In this document: positions 29,107 through 38,780 of the stretch, in pieces
How positions within the stretch are numbered: the stretch's first letter is position 1
How the letters are laid out: each line of letters begins with the position of its first letter
Assembly (NCBI GenBank): GCA_963735885.1
Contig: CAVTMP010000004.1
Location: 558,001 to 622,000 of the forward strand
Source: JBBSBL01 sp963735885
GTDB lineage: Bacteria; Actinomycetota; Thermoleophilia; Solirubrobacterales; Solirubrobacteraceae
DNA length: 64,000 nt
Reading direction: 5' to 3'
Program-made: the position numbers and the translations under genes
Notes under the pieces: model-generated
Told to the model about the DNA's origin: nothing
The model's input: only the letters and a program-made list of their open reading frames with translations
The model's database searches: none

Positions 29107-29598
29107 CTACTGCCCGGGCACCCAGAGGCGCCCGCTGCGCTGTGCGGGCCCGGGCGCCTCGGCACCTTCGGCGCCCCCGGCGTCGGGTGCCGGCGGGGTC
29201 TCCGAGCCCTCCCCGGCGGTGTCCTCGCCGCCCGTGTCCTCGCCGGCCGGCGCCGCGCCGGGAGCCGGCGGCGCCCCGGCCCCCTCGCCGGCCTGCACGA
29301 ACCCGAGCTGGAGCTGGGCGAGCGCGTCGCGCACGGGCTTCGCCTGCTCCGGGGTGGCCGACTCCAGCACGGGACCGAGCGCCCGGACGGACTCGATGGC
29401 CACGCGCGCCTGCTCGAGGTCGCGCTCGTCCTCGGTGCCGGGGACGACGCCCACGCGGCGCATCCCGAGGTTCACGAGGTCGGCGACCGCGCTGAGCAGC
29501 ACCTCCTCCACCCGCAGGCGCTTCATCTGCGCCTCGAGCGCGGCCCGCATCTCCTCCTCGCTGGGCTGTCCTTGCTGGGGCGGGACTCCGCTGGTCAT
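29107..29598 (-). CDS. Hypothetical acidic protein with helical core and disordered tail
   Basis: 163 residues. An N-terminal Gln/Pro segment is followed by a predicted all-helical core (residues about 14-110: SEEEMRAALEAQMKRLRVEE, LLSAVADLVNLGMRRVG, DLEQARVAIESVRALGP), then a low-complexity Pro/Ala/Gly/Glu tail ending SGRLWVPGQ. No signal peptide or membrane segment. Its ATG overlaps the stop of the carboxylate-amine ligase (ATGA), so the two are translated together. Actinobacterial proteins with this helical pattern are annotated as hypothetical. Confidence 0.65.
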   Translation of the reverse strand: MTSGVPPQQGQPSEEEMRAALEAQMKRLRVEEVLLSAVADLVNLGMRRVGVVPGTEDERDLEQARVAIESVRALGPVLESATPEQAKPVRDALAQLQLGFVQAGEGAGAPPAPGAAPAGEDTGGEDTAGEGSETPPAPDAGGAEGAEAPGPAQRSGRLWVPGQ

Positions 29599-30743
29599 GC
29601 CACCACCTCCTGGGCGTAGGTCTCCCGGGTCTCGCGGACCGCCGCCGCGAACACCTCGTCCATCGGCGCGCCCGCCTCGATCATGCGCCGCTGGCGCTGC
29701 GCGCCGTTGCGCTCCGGCAGCGCCACCTCGATCCCGAGCTCCGCGCGGGCGGGCGCCGTCCACGCGAGCAGCCGCTCGGCGACGGCGGCCGCAGGGTACT
29801 CCTCGGCCCGCTCGAGGTCGATCATGCGACCGTCGAGCCCGTAGCGGATCGCGCGCCACACGTTCTCCTCGACGAGGCGCGGCGCGGGGTCGGCGAACGG
29901 GACGCCGTCGTCGAGGTCGCGCGCGGCCTGGGCGACGCAGGCGACGACGAGCGCGGCGACGCCCTCGGACTCGCCCGCGGTCATCTGGGCGTCGGCCATC
30001 CGCACCTCGACGGTGCCGAAGGCCACGTGCGGGCGGATCGACCACCACAGCTGCGTGTACTCGACGATCGACCGGGTCCGCAGCAGGAACTCGAGGTAGG
30101 CGCGGTAGCCCGCCCAGCCGCCGAAGGCATCGGGGACCCCGCAGCGCGGGAAGTTCCGGGTGAACGTCTGGGTGCGGGCGCTGTGGAGCCCGGAGTCGCG
30201 GCCGTCGACGTAGGGCGAGTTCGCCGATACGGCGAGCAGCAGCGGCAGGACCGGGCGCAGGCGGTCGCAGACGCGGACCGCGCGGTCGAGGTCGCGCACC
30301 CCGACGTGCACGTGCAGCGAGAAGGTGTTGTTCCGCCAGGCCACGTAGCGCAGGTCGTCGGCGACCCGCCGGTAGTGGGCGGTGTCGATGATGTGCTGCT
30401 CGCGGTAGTCGGCCCAGGGATGGGTGCCCGTCGCGCCGAGGGCGACGCCGCGCTCGCCGGCCAGCGTGAAGAGCCGGCGGCGCCGGTCGCGCTGGCGGGC
30501 GATCGCGTCGTGCAGGTCCTCCCCCCGCCCCGAGCGGATCTCGATCTCCGAGGAGATCAGCTCCCCGGCGATCGACTCGGCGAGCACGGGGTCGCGATCG
30601 ACCGCCGCCGAGCGCAGCTCCTCGAAGCGCGGGACCATCGCCAGCGTCGCCGGGTCGAGCAGCGCGAACTCCTCCTCCAGGCCCACGGTGAAGTCCGTCG
30701 CCTCGGCGAAGACGTCGGGCATGGTGTCGAGGTCGAAGCTCAC
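29595..30743 (-). CDS. YbdK-type carboxylate-amine ligase (glutamate-cysteine ligase family 2)
   Basis: 382 residues, intact. GCS2-family signatures: FTVGLEEEFALLDP (metal and ATP site Glu residues), SSEIEIRSG, THPWADYREQHI, FSLHVHVGVRD (His pair) and FGTVEVRMADAQM. These enzymes join an amine to a gamma-carboxylate; in actinobacteria they are annotated as glutamate-cysteine ligases, but relatives act in other pathways, so the exact amine is uncertain. ATG start. Coupled to the small hypothetical gene downstream. Confidence 0.85.
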   Translation of the reverse strand: MSFDLDTMPDVFAEATDFTVGLEEEFALLDPATLAMVPRFEELRSAAVDRDPVLAESIAGELISSEIEIRSGRGEDLHDAIARQRDRRRRLFTLAGERGVALGATGTHPWADYREQHIIDTAHYRRVADDLRYVAWRNNTFSLHVHVGVRDLDRAVRVCDRLRPVLPLLLAVSANSPYVDGRDSGLHSARTQTFTRNFPRCGVPDAFGGWAGYRAYLEFLLRTRSIVEYTQLWWSIRPHVAFGTVEVRMADAQMTAGESEGVAALVVACVAQAARDLDDGVPFADPAPRLVEENVWRAIRYGLDGRMIDLERAEEYPAAAVAERLLAWTAPARAELGIEVALPERNGAQRQRRMIEAGAPMDEVFAAAVRETRETYAQEVVA

Positions 30744-30775
30744 GGTGGCGGCCCGGCCGCAGGCCGGCGCGGAGA

Positions 30776-31441
30776 TCAGGTCAGGTAGAAGTAGAGCGCG
30801 TAGAGGAGGTCCACGGCGGGGCTGGAGGTGTGGACCGTGACCTCGGGCGGGACCTGCAGCAGGGCCTCGCTGTAGTTGAAGATGATCTTCACCCCGGCCC
30901 CCACCAGCTCGTCGGCGAGGGGCTGGGCCGCGGCGGTGGGGACCGCGAGGACCGCGACGACGATGTCCTCCTCCTCGACCACCGCCGGCAGGTCGCCGAC
31001 CGGCCGGACGCGGTGGGGGCCGACCGACTCCCCGACCTTGCGCGGATCGGCGTCGAACAGCGCCACCACCCGGAACCCGTGGTCGGCGAAGATGTCGGAG
31101 TCGGCGATCGCGCGGCCGAGGTTGCCGGCCCCGAACAGCGCGATGTTGTGCTGGCCCGACGTCCGCAGGATCTTGCGGATCTGCGATACGAGCGAGTCGA
31201 CGTTGTAGCCCACCCCGCGCTTGCCGAACTTCCCGAACCCCGACAGGTCGCGGCGGATCTGCGTGGAGTTGACGTGCGTGTAGTCCGAGAGCTCCTGGGA
31301 GGAGATCGTCTCCTTGCCCATCTTCTTGGCCTGCGTGAGGACCTGGAGGTAGCGCGAGAGCCGGGCCGCCACGCCGAGCGAGAGCCGCTCTCCGGGCTGC
31401 CCGCTGGGACTGTCCTCGTCGCGCTGGGCCACGCTGCTCAT
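30776..31441 (-). CDS. rex: Redox-sensing transcriptional repressor Rex
   Basis: 221 residues. The N-terminal winged helix ISSQELSDYTHVNSTQIRRD and the GKFGKRGVGY wing are classic Rex. The C-terminal Rossmann domain with NIALFGAGNLGRAI binds NADH/NAD+; the domain-swapping C-terminal helix LLYALYFYLT is complete. Rex represses respiratory and fermentative genes when the NADH/NAD+ ratio is low. Here it is last in a run with a glutaredoxin-like gene (ATGA overlap at 31438) and tsaD. A Rex-like palindrome is present at 7161-7176; I saw none in the short stretch upstream of this operon. Confidence 0.95.
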   Translation of the reverse strand: MSSVAQRDEDSPSGQPGERLSLGVAARLSRYLQVLTQAKKMGKETISSQELSDYTHVNSTQIRRDLSGFGKFGKRGVGYNVDSLVSQIRKILRTSGQHNIALFGAGNLGRAIADSDIFADHGFRVVALFDADPRKVGESVGPHRVRPVGDLPAVVEEEDIVVAVLAVPTAAAQPLADELVGAGVKIIFNYSEALLQVPPEVTVHTSSPAVDLLYALYFYLT

Positions 31442-31686
31442 GCGCCGGCCACTCTACCGAGCCGCTCCCGCAGCTCGGCCTCGGGAACCTCGAGCGCGAA
31501 CCACTCCTCGGAGCCGCAGGTGACCACCGGGATCCGCTCCAGATAGCGCGCGTGGAGGGCGTCGTCGGTGGTGATGTCGCGCGTCCGCAGCGCGAACGGC
31601 ACCTCGCCGCGCACCCGCTCGAGCACCGTCCGCGCCTCGTCGCACAGACAGCAGCCCGGCCGGGTGTAGAGCGTCAGCGCGATCAT
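31438..31686 (-). CDS. Glutaredoxin-like thioredoxin-fold protein
   Basis: 82 residues: LTLYTRPGCCLCDEARTVLE carries the active-site CxxC (C-C-L-C), then RIPVV, the cis-Pro loop of the thioredoxin fold. Typical of the short glutaredoxin-like (DUF836-type) proteins. The stop overlaps the start of rex (ATGA), and the ATG follows the tsaD stop without a gap on the other side, so it belongs to a tsaB-rimI-tsaD/grx/rex cluster. A thiol-redox role beside an NADH sensor is suggestive but not proven. Confidence 0.82.
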   Translation of the reverse strand: MIALTLYTRPGCCLCDEARTVLERVRGEVPFALRTRDITTDDALHARYLERIPVVTCGSEEWFALEVPEAELRERLGRVAGA

Positions 31687-32672
<986 letters not shown>

Positions 32673-32676
<4 letters not shown>

Positions 32677-33194
32677 GCGCGGCGACCGGCCCGCAGCGAC
32701 GCCGGCTCGACCGCGCCGGGGACGTCGGCGAGCGAGCCCGAGCGGGTCGCGGGCGTGCGCCACATGATCAGGGCGTCCTCGCCGTTGTCCTGGTAGTAGC
32801 GGCGCCGCAGCCCGGCCGAGCGGAACCCGAAGCGCTCGTACAGCGCGATCGCCTCGTCGTTCGTCGGCCGCACCTCGAGGGTGAGCCGGGCGTCCTCGTC
32901 GCCGATGCGCTCGAGCAGGCGCTCGAGCAGCGCCGACCCGATGCCCCGCCGCCGGGCGACGGGGTCCACGGCGACGTTCATGAGGTGCCACACGGTCTCG
33001 TAGCGCGAGCAGACGAGGTAGCCGGTCAGCCGGCCGTCGCGGCGCGCGGCGAGGCAGATGCCGGAGGGCTTGGAGAGCTCGAGCACGAACATGGCCAGCG
33101 ACCACGGCGTCGGGAAGGCGCGTCGCTCGATGGCCACGACCTGCGGGAGATCGGCGTAGGTGAGCCGGCGGATGTCGAGCTTCTCGGCGGTCAT
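32673..33194 (-). CDS. rimI: Ribosomal-protein-alanine N-acetyltransferase RimI
   Basis: 173 residues. GNAT fold: LPQVVAIERRAFPTPW at the start, acetyl-CoA loop VAVDPVARRRGIGSALLERL, LEVRPTNDEAIALYERFGF and RRRYYQDNGEDALIM, all characteristic of RimI. A 20-residue tail beyond the family core ends ASLRAGRRA. Start and stop both overlap the neighbours (ATGA with tsaB, GTGA with tsaD). Confidence 0.9.
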
Positions 33195-33892
33195 GCGCGC
33201 TCCCGCCCGGCCCGGGCGAGCTCCGCGTCGGGCCGGCGGAGGTAGTCGGGGAGGACCGTGCCGCGGGCACCCGGCCGGACGTCGAGCGCAAGCCGGGCGA
33301 GCAGCGAGGCGGACACCCGGTGGAGCGGCGAATCGTCGTCCGGGACCTCGAGGCCGGCCCGTTCGATGAGCGCCCTGAATCGTAGCGCCCCGTCCCCGAC
33401 CGCCAGACGCGGTCCGGGCAGTCCGGCGAGGGCCGCCGCCAGCGGCTTCGGCGCGAGGGCCGCGGGCGGCATCGCCGCCGCCTCGCGGTCCCACGCGGCG
33501 GCGAACGCCTCGCCCCGCCGCGCGTCCAGCACCGCGGCGACCCGGCCGCCGGGCGCGGCGTCGAGGGCGCCGGCGGCGAGCGCGTGCAGCGAGGAGACCC
33601 CGACGAGCGGGAGATCGCGGGAGAGCGCCAGGCCGTGCGCGGTGGCGAGGCCGATCCGCAGGCCGGTGAAGCTGCCCGGGCCGGTCCCGACCGCGATCCG
33701 GCCGAGGTCGCCCCAGTCCGCGTCCGCGGCCTCGAGCGCCGTGGCGCAGAGCCCGAGCAGGCGTGTGGCGTGTCCGGGCCGCTCGCCGGGCGCGGGGTCG
33801 TGCCGGCGCTCGGCCGCGGCCGCCGGGTCGCGCGCGTCGAGCACCGCGGCGGTGGTGGCGGCGGTCGCGGTGTCCAGCGCGAGGACGATCAC
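33191..33892 (-). CDS. tsaB: t6A biosynthesis protein TsaB
   Basis: 233 residues. ASKHA fold without a complete catalytic site: IVLALDTATAATTAAVLD, IAVGTGPGSFTGLRIGLATA and VGVSSLHALA are the family hallmarks. TsaB scaffolds TsaD and TsaE. GTG start. In many actinobacteria tsaE lies directly upstream; here it is 3 kb away, behind three foreign-looking genes. Confidence 0.92.
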   Translation of the reverse strand: MIVLALDTATAATTAAVLDARDPAAAAERRHDPAPGERPGHATRLLGLCATALEAADADWGDLGRIAVGTGPGSFTGLRIGLATAHGLALSRDLPLVGVSSLHALAAGALDAAPGGRVAAVLDARRGEAFAAAWDREAAAMPPAALAPKPLAAALAGLPGPRLAVGDGALRFRALIERAGLEVPDDDSPLHRVSASLLARLALDVRPGARGTVLPDYLRRPDAELARAGRERA

Positions 33893-33906
33893 GCGCGGCC
33901 GAGCGG

Positions 33907-34857
33907 CTAGCGGCGATCGATCCAGCGCAGCAGCACGCTCCCGGCCGTGAAGCCGGAGCCGACGACGCTGAGCAGCAGGAGGTCACCGTCCGCGAGCGGC
34001 TCGCTCGCGATCCCGGCGCACAACGTTGTCACGATGCCGGCGCCCCCCTGGTTTCCGCGGGTCTGGACGTTGTGCCAGTGCTGATCGTCGCGAACGCCGA
34101 GCGCCTCCACGAGATCCTCGAGCAGCCGGTAGTTCATCTGGTGCGCCATGAATGCGCGCAGGTCGGCGATCGTCAACCCGTGCGCGTCCAGCATGTCGCC
34201 CGCGGACTCGACGAGCAGCCGGGTCGCGATCGGCTTGATCGCGGCTCCGTCCATCGTGAACCAGCCCTGCACGGGGGTCAGCGCCAGACCCGCCCCCTCG
34301 TTGTGAGAGCTGAGCCGGATGTCCACCACCTCCGCCCCGAGGACCGGCGGGTCTGGCTGGAGGAGCACGGCCGCCGCGCTGTCGCCGAAGAAGATCGCAA
34401 ACCGCCGGTCCGCATAGTCCACCACCCGGCTGTACTTCTCCGCCGTGCTGAGGACGAGTCGGCGCTGGCCCTGAGCCACCATGAGACCCCGCGCGACGGC
34501 GAGCCCGTAGGCGAAGTTCGAGCACGAGGCGTTGATGTCGAAGTGGATCCCGCGTAGACCCAGCTTCTCCGCCGCGTGGGCCGCGGTCGCCGGCGCGAGC
34601 GTGTCCGGGGTGCTCGTCGCGCAGATGAGCAGGTCGACGTCGTGGACCGTCCATCCGCCGCGCTCCAGGGCGCTCCGGATGGCGAGAACCGCGAGGTCGC
34701 TCGTGTCCACATCGTCCGCCGCGATATTGCGGGCCTGGATCCCGGTGTGGCTGACGATCCACTCCTCCGACGTGTCGATCCGGACGATGAGATCGGCATT
34801 GGTGAGCACCCGCTCGGGGTGGTGGTATCCGGTGCCCGCGATGTAGGTGCCGACCAT
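33907..34857 (-). CDS. 3-oxoacyl-ACP synthase III-like ketosynthase
   Basis: 316 residues, intact. KASIII fold with Cys in NASCSNFAYG, His in FMAHQMNYRL and Asn in TRGNQGGAG: the complete Cys-His-Asn triad, so a condensing or acyl-transfer enzyme. Start segment GTYIAGTGYHHPERVLTN, SEEWIVSHTGIQARNIA. It stands without other fab genes or an ACP, so a housekeeping FabH role is unlikely; KASIII relatives initiate or acylate secondary metabolites. Codon use (for example ATA, GTT and GGT codons) is less GC-extreme than in the flanking t6A genes. Divergent from the acyltransferase gene. Confidence 0.85.
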   Translation of the reverse strand: MVGTYIAGTGYHHPERVLTNADLIVRIDTSEEWIVSHTGIQARNIAADDVDTSDLAVLAIRSALERGGWTVHDVDLLICATSTPDTLAPATAAHAAEKLGLRGIHFDINASCSNFAYGLAVARGLMVAQGQRRLVLSTAEKYSRVVDYADRRFAIFFGDSAAAVLLQPDPPVLGAEVVDIRLSSHNEGAGLALTPVQGWFTMDGAAIKPIATRLLVESAGDMLDAHGLTIADLRAFMAHQMNYRLLEDLVEALGVRDDQHWHNVQTRGNQGGAGIVTTLCAGIASEPLADGDLLLLSVVGSGFTAGSVLLRWIDRR

Positions 34858-34867
34858 GCGAACGAGG

Positions 34868-34873
34868 AGTCTA
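34868..34873 (-). promoter_or_regulatory. Putative -10 element (TAGACT) for the KASIII gene
   Basis: Minus-strand TAGACT, 10 nt before the ATG at 34857. Confidence 0.35.
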
Positions 34874-34938
34874 GGGCCCGCTCCGCGTCAGCGGAACGAA
34901 GGGGCGGTGCACCTACGGGCCGCCCACCGGGCCTCGGC

Positions 34939-34944
34939 TACGAT
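34939..34944 (+). promoter_or_regulatory. Putative -10 element (TACGAT) for the acyltransferase-SDR operon
   Basis: TACGAT ends 7 nt before the GTG at 34952, which decides that start over the ATG at 34847. Confidence 0.45.
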
Positions 34945-34951
34945 CCGCCCG

Positions 34952-36226
34952 GTGACATCCGCCCCCGCTGTCCAGCGCGCCGAGCCGCCCCCTTCGCTGG
35001 CCACGCCCCACTATCCGCTCTTGGACTCCTTGCGCGGGATCGCGGCGCTCAGCGTCTTCGTCGCCCACTTTCTCATCTTCATCGCACCCGAGGTGGATGC
35101 GAGCGCGTTCTCTCCGCTGCTCACCCGACTCGATCCCGGCGTGGCGATCTTCCTCCTCCTCTCCGCGTTCCTGCTCTACCGCCCGTTCGCGGACGCCCGT
35201 CTCGAGCGCGCCCGCGGGCCCGCCACGCTCCCGTTCTTCGCCCGGCGCGTGTTCCGGATCGTCCCGGTCTACTGGGTCGCCCTGACGGCCGTCGCAATCT
35301 ACTTCGGCATGGACTACGTGTTCACCCCGAGCGGGGCCCCCCTCTACTACGGCTTCCTCCAGATCTACGACAAGAGCACGATCACGAACGGGATCGGGCA
35401 GGCCTGGACGATCGCCGTCGAGGCGTCCTTCTACGTGATGCTCCCGGTCTGGGCGCTCACCATGCGACTGGTCCGCTTCAACTCCCGGCGCGCGTTCTTG
35501 ATCACCGAGCTCACCGGGCTGGCCCTGCTCTGGCTTTGCAGCTTGTTGTGGCGCTGGTATTGGTTCGTCGTCACGCCCCCGGCCCCCGGACTCGGGCCGG
35601 TGAAGGTCAGTGCGCCGCTCTTCACGCTCCCCGCGTACCTGGACGCACTGGCCGTGGGGATGGCCCTCGCCGTGGTGAGCGTGGCGCTCGCCGGGCGTGA
35701 GCGCCAGCCAGCTGTGGTCCGGTTGATCGACCGGCGGCCGTGGCTCCCATGGGTCGCGGCCGCCGTGCTGTTCTGGCTCTCTGGAATCGGCGGCGGCACC
35801 GTGCGGGTCGACTCCCCCGCGTTCTATCTCCTGCATCAGCAGTTCAACGTCCTGGTCGCCGTGTGCCTGTTCCTGCCTGCGGTGTTCGGCACCTCCGATC
35901 GCGGGCGCCTGGGCCGCTTCCTTCGTACCCCGGCGCTGGTGTGGATCGCAACGATCTCGTACGGCTTCTACCTCTTCCACCTGCCGGTGATGACCGGGTT
36001 CGCACGAGACGGCTTCATCGCCGAGCACGGGGAGCTGGCCTTCTTCGTCGTGACCTTCGCGGTCACGGCGGCACTGGGCGCGGTCAGCTACTACGGTGTC
36101 GGGCGCTACTTCGTCCGGCTCGGGCATCGCCTCCCGCGCGGCCGGCCTCGGCGAGCGGCCGATGCCGGCTCATCCACGCCGGCCTCACCGCCCCAACCCG
36201 CGCTCGGACCGCCGCCTTCGACGTGA
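34952..36226 (+). CDS. Membrane O-acyltransferase (acyltransferase family 3, OafA-like)
   Basis: 424 residues with about ten membrane helices. HYPLLDSLRGIAALSVFVAHF carries the family R-x-x-A-x-x-x-V-x-x-H motif; FFARRVFRIVPVYW and IGQAWTIAVEASFYVMLP follow in order. The family moves acyl groups (acetyl, succinyl or longer) onto sugars or antibiotics at the membrane. Start GTG 34952 is preferred because the in-frame ATG at 34847 would lie inside the divergent KASIII gene. The stop overlaps the SDR start (GTGA). Together with the KASIII it suggests acyl-chain building and transfer. Confidence 0.85.
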   Translation: MTSAPAVQRAEPPPSLATPHYPLLDSLRGIAALSVFVAHFLIFIAPEVDASAFSPLLTRLDPGVAIFLLLSAFLLYRPFADARLERARGPATLPFFARRVFRIVPVYWVALTAVAIYFGMDYVFTPSGAPLYYGFLQIYDKSTITNGIGQAWTIAVEASFYVMLPVWALTMRLVRFNSRRAFLITELTGLALLWLCSLLWRWYWFVVTPPAPGLGPVKVSAPLFTLPAYLDALAVGMALAVVSVALAGRERQPAVVRLIDRRPWLPWVAAAVLFWLSGIGGGTVRVDSPAFYLLHQQFNVLVAVCLFLPAVFGTSDRGRLGRFLRTPALVWIATISYGFYLFHLPVMTGFARDGFIAEHGELAFFVVTFAVTAALGAVSYYGVGRYFVRLGHRLPRGRPRRAADAGSSTPASPPQPALGPPPST

Positions 36227-36960
36227 GCCAAGGCGCTGGGCGAGCCGCCATCGTCACGGGAGGGTCGGCGGGGATCGGCCTGGCGATCGCCAGGCTCCTC
36301 GCCGAGGAAGGACATGGAGTCACGATCGCGGCGCGTGACGGGCGACGTGCGCAGGCCGTCGCCGCCTCGCTCCGAGCGCACGGCGCGCAGGCGGAGGCAG
36401 AGATAGCGGACATCGCCAGCGACGATGACGTCGCGCGCCTCGTTTCAGCCCACCGCAAGCGCTTCGGCAGACTCGACGTTCTAATCAACAACGCAGGCTA
36501 CGGGGGTCCGTTGGGCTCCGTCGAGGCGCTCGATCAGCGGGTAGTCGACCGGGTGTTCGCCGTGAACCTCCGCGGTACCTATCTCGTCAGCCGCGCCTGC
36601 CTTCCGCTGCTGCGAGCTGCGGGTGGCGAGCATGGACGTGCGCTCGTCGTCAACACGGCGTCCGTAGCGGCTGTGCGCGGAATCGGAGAGATCGCAGCCT
36701 ACTCCGCCACCAAGGCCGCGATCGTCAGACTCGGCGAAGCGCTGCAGGCGGAGCTGGCGGGAACGGGCGTGAAGGTCACGTCCCTCTGCCCGGCGCTCAC
36801 CGCGACGCCGATGAGCGAGAAGGCCTGGGCACGAGCCATCCCGTTGGCCGACATGCTCCGCCCCGAAGACCTGGCCGAGGTCGTTCGCTTCCTCCTGCGA
36901 ACCTCCCCGGCATGCACGGTGCCGGAGGTCGTGCTCATGCGGCCGGGCCTTCGCGTGTGA
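36223..36960 (+). CDS. Short-chain dehydrogenase/reductase
   Basis: 245 residues, intact. Classical SDR: TGGSAGIGLAIA cofactor motif, NNAGYGG, catalytic Ser in NTASVAA and YSATK. The R-x-x-R after beta-2 (ARDGRRAQA) favours NADP(H). Overlaps the acyltransferase stop (GTGA). The last 26 bp run into the 3' end of tsaE on the other strand. Substrate unknown; by context a keto or hydroxy intermediate of the KASIII/acyltransferase set. Confidence 0.88.
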   Translation: MSQGAGRAAIVTGGSAGIGLAIARLLAEEGHGVTIAARDGRRAQAVAASLRAHGAQAEAEIADIASDDDVARLVSAHRKRFGRLDVLINNAGYGGPLGSVEALDQRVVDRVFAVNLRGTYLVSRACLPLLRAAGGEHGRALVVNTASVAAVRGIGEIAAYSATKAAIVRLGEALQAELAGTGVKVTSLCPALTATPMSEKAWARAIPLADMLRPEDLAEVVRFLLRTSPACTVPEVVLMRPGLRV

Positions 36961-37402
36961 GCCTCGCGGCAATGCCGGCGGGCTCAACCTCGATGCGTCG
37001 CCGGTCGCGGCCGAGGTGCGTCAGTCGCACCCGCCGGGCGACCCGCCCCGGCCAGGCGCCGCCGCGATCCGCCCACTCGACGAAGACCACGTCTCCCGAC
37101 TCGATGTACTCCGCGAGCAGAGCCGGATCCTCACCGGTGAGACCGCCGTCGAGGCGGTACAGGTCGACGTGGGATACCTGGAGGCGCCCGGCGTAGCGCC
37201 GCGCCAGGTTGAAGGTCGGGCTGGTGACCGGGCCGCGGACGCCGAGCGCGCGGCAGGCGCCTCGCACGAGGGTCGTCTTGCCGGCGCCCATCTCACCGGA
37301 GACGAGCACGACATCCCCGGCAACCAGGTCCCGCGCGACCGCAGCACCGAATTCCTCCGTCGCGGCCGCAGAACGGGTCTCGTGGACCGGGCCCGGGGTC
37401 AC
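36935..37402 (-). CDS. tsaE: t6A biosynthesis ATPase TsaE
   Basis: 155 residues. Walker A GEMGAGKTTLVRG, switch region SPTFNLARRY, HVDLYRLDGG and VVFVEWADRGG are the TsaE signature. It energises the TsaB-TsaD complex. The GTG at 37402 is chosen because a TACGCT element lies 6 nt upstream and the in-frame GTG at 37435 lies beyond it. Convergent with, and overlapping, the SDR gene. Confidence 0.93.
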   Translation of the reverse strand: MTPGPVHETRSAAATEEFGAAVARDLVAGDVVLVSGEMGAGKTTLVRGACRALGVRGPVTSPTFNLARRYAGRLQVSHVDLYRLDGGLTGEDPALLAEYIESGDVVFVEWADRGGAWPGRVARRVRLTHLGRDRRRIEVEPAGIAARLTREGPAA

Positions 37403-37408
37403 CGACCG

Positions 37409-37414
37409 AGCGTA
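37409..37414 (-). promoter_or_regulatory. Putative -10 element (TACGCT) for tsaE
   Basis: Minus-strand TACGCT, 6 nt before the GTG at 37402. Confidence 0.4.
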
Positions 37415-37445
37415 GCGAACCTCCTGCCCGCACACCGACCGTCGC

Positions 37446-37451
37446 TATCGT
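37446..37451 (+). promoter_or_regulatory. Putative -10 element (TATCGT) opening the glycan locus
   Basis: TATCGT ends 8 nt before the GTG at 37460. Confidence 0.4.
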
Positions 37452-37459
37452 CCGGGACT

Positions 37460-38780
37460 GTGCTGCGCTCACGACGGGCTCTGGCCGCGCACGGCACCGT
37501 GTTCCTGGTCACGCGCGGCACCAACGCCGCGCTTGCGCTGGCGCAGATCGCGCTCGTCTCGCACTTCTACTCGACCTCGGCGGCGGCGACGTTCTTCGTC
37601 TTCTGGACGGTGGTGTGGGCGGGATCGGTGCTGCTCCGCTTCGGAACCGACCAGATCATCCCAAAGCACGTCGCGCTCGCCAGCCGCGATGGGGATCTCG
37701 GGCATCTCAGCGGCTTCCGGGCGATCCTCCGGTGGACTCTGCCGGCGGTGGCGCTGGCCAGCGCGCCGATCCTGATCGTCACCCTGCCCTCGGCCACGGC
37801 GGCCGAGGCGCTGGCCGCGGCGCCGGCCCTCCTCCTGGCGGCGCTGGCCTGGGCGGCGGCGTACGTCGTCATGGGCGTCGCGAAAGGCTACGGCGAAGTC
37901 TCGCTGGCCGGCGTGGTCCAGGGCGTGGTCGTCCCGATCGGCTTCACGGTGGTGGCGCCGCTCGCCGCGGCGATCGACCACTCGTGGCTGACCCTCGCCT
38001 ACGTGACGAGCCTGGGGACGCTCGCCGCGAGCGTCGCGAGCCTGGCGCTCGTCGCCCGCGCGGTGGGCCGATCGCCGCTCCGCGCCGCCTTCAGCACCGC
38101 AGAGCGGCCTGTTCGCGAGCCCGACCGGATCCCGACCGGCATGCTCGGCGGCATCATCGAGATCGTCCTCTGGCTCCCGCTGTGGCTGGCCTCGGCGATC
38201 GGCGTGAGCGACGCGGAGATCGCCGGCCTGTACGCGGCGCTGCGGGTGAGCGGGACGTTCTCGTGGGCCTTCACGGCGGTCGTCAGCGTGACCGTGCCCC
38301 TGATGGCGCGCGCCCTGGCCGATCGCGACTACCACGCCCTGGCTCGGCTACTCTGGCGCGCGGCAGGAGCGGGGCTGCTCATCACCGTGCCGATCGCCGC
38401 CCTGGGCATCGTGTTTGCGCCGGAGATCCTCCGCCTGCTCGACCCGGCCTACGCCGCCTACGCTTCCACGCTCGTGATCCTCATCGTCGCCCGCCTGTTC
38501 GACGCCGCCACCGGCCCGCTGTCGGAGTGCCTCGTCCTCGGCGGCCGGGCGCGCTGGGAGCTGGGCAATCAGGTCGTGGGCCTCGTCGTGATCGTGGCCG
38601 CCGGCCTCGCCCTCGAGCCGTCGCTGGGCGTCGAGGCCTTCGCCTGGGGCACGGCGATCGCCCTCACCGTCGAGAACGTCGTCCGGGTCGAGCAGCTCCG
38701 CCGGCTCTTCCGCACCCACTGGCGGCCCTCGCGACGAGGTCATCGAGCTCGACTCGGCCCGCGCGCCTCAGGTCCTGTGA
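37460..38780 (+). CDS. Polysaccharide flippase, copy 1 (MOP superfamily, Wzx-like; frameshift at the end)
   Basis: About 440 residues with 12-14 membrane helices. VFLVTRGTNAALALAQIALV, FGTDQIIPKH and FAPEILRLLDPAYA resemble oligosaccharide flippases that move lipid-linked repeat units outward. An indel near 38735 changes the last 15 residues to DEVIELDSARAPQVL, with a stop that overlaps the next start (GTGA at 38777). First gene of the locus, followed by a Wzy-like polymerase, the expected partner. Confidence 0.75.

Noticed and set aside
34847..34951. ATG at 34847 as the acyltransferase start
   Set aside because: It lies within the divergent KASIII gene and adds 35 residues without homology; TACGAT 7 nt before GTG 34952 supports the shorter form.
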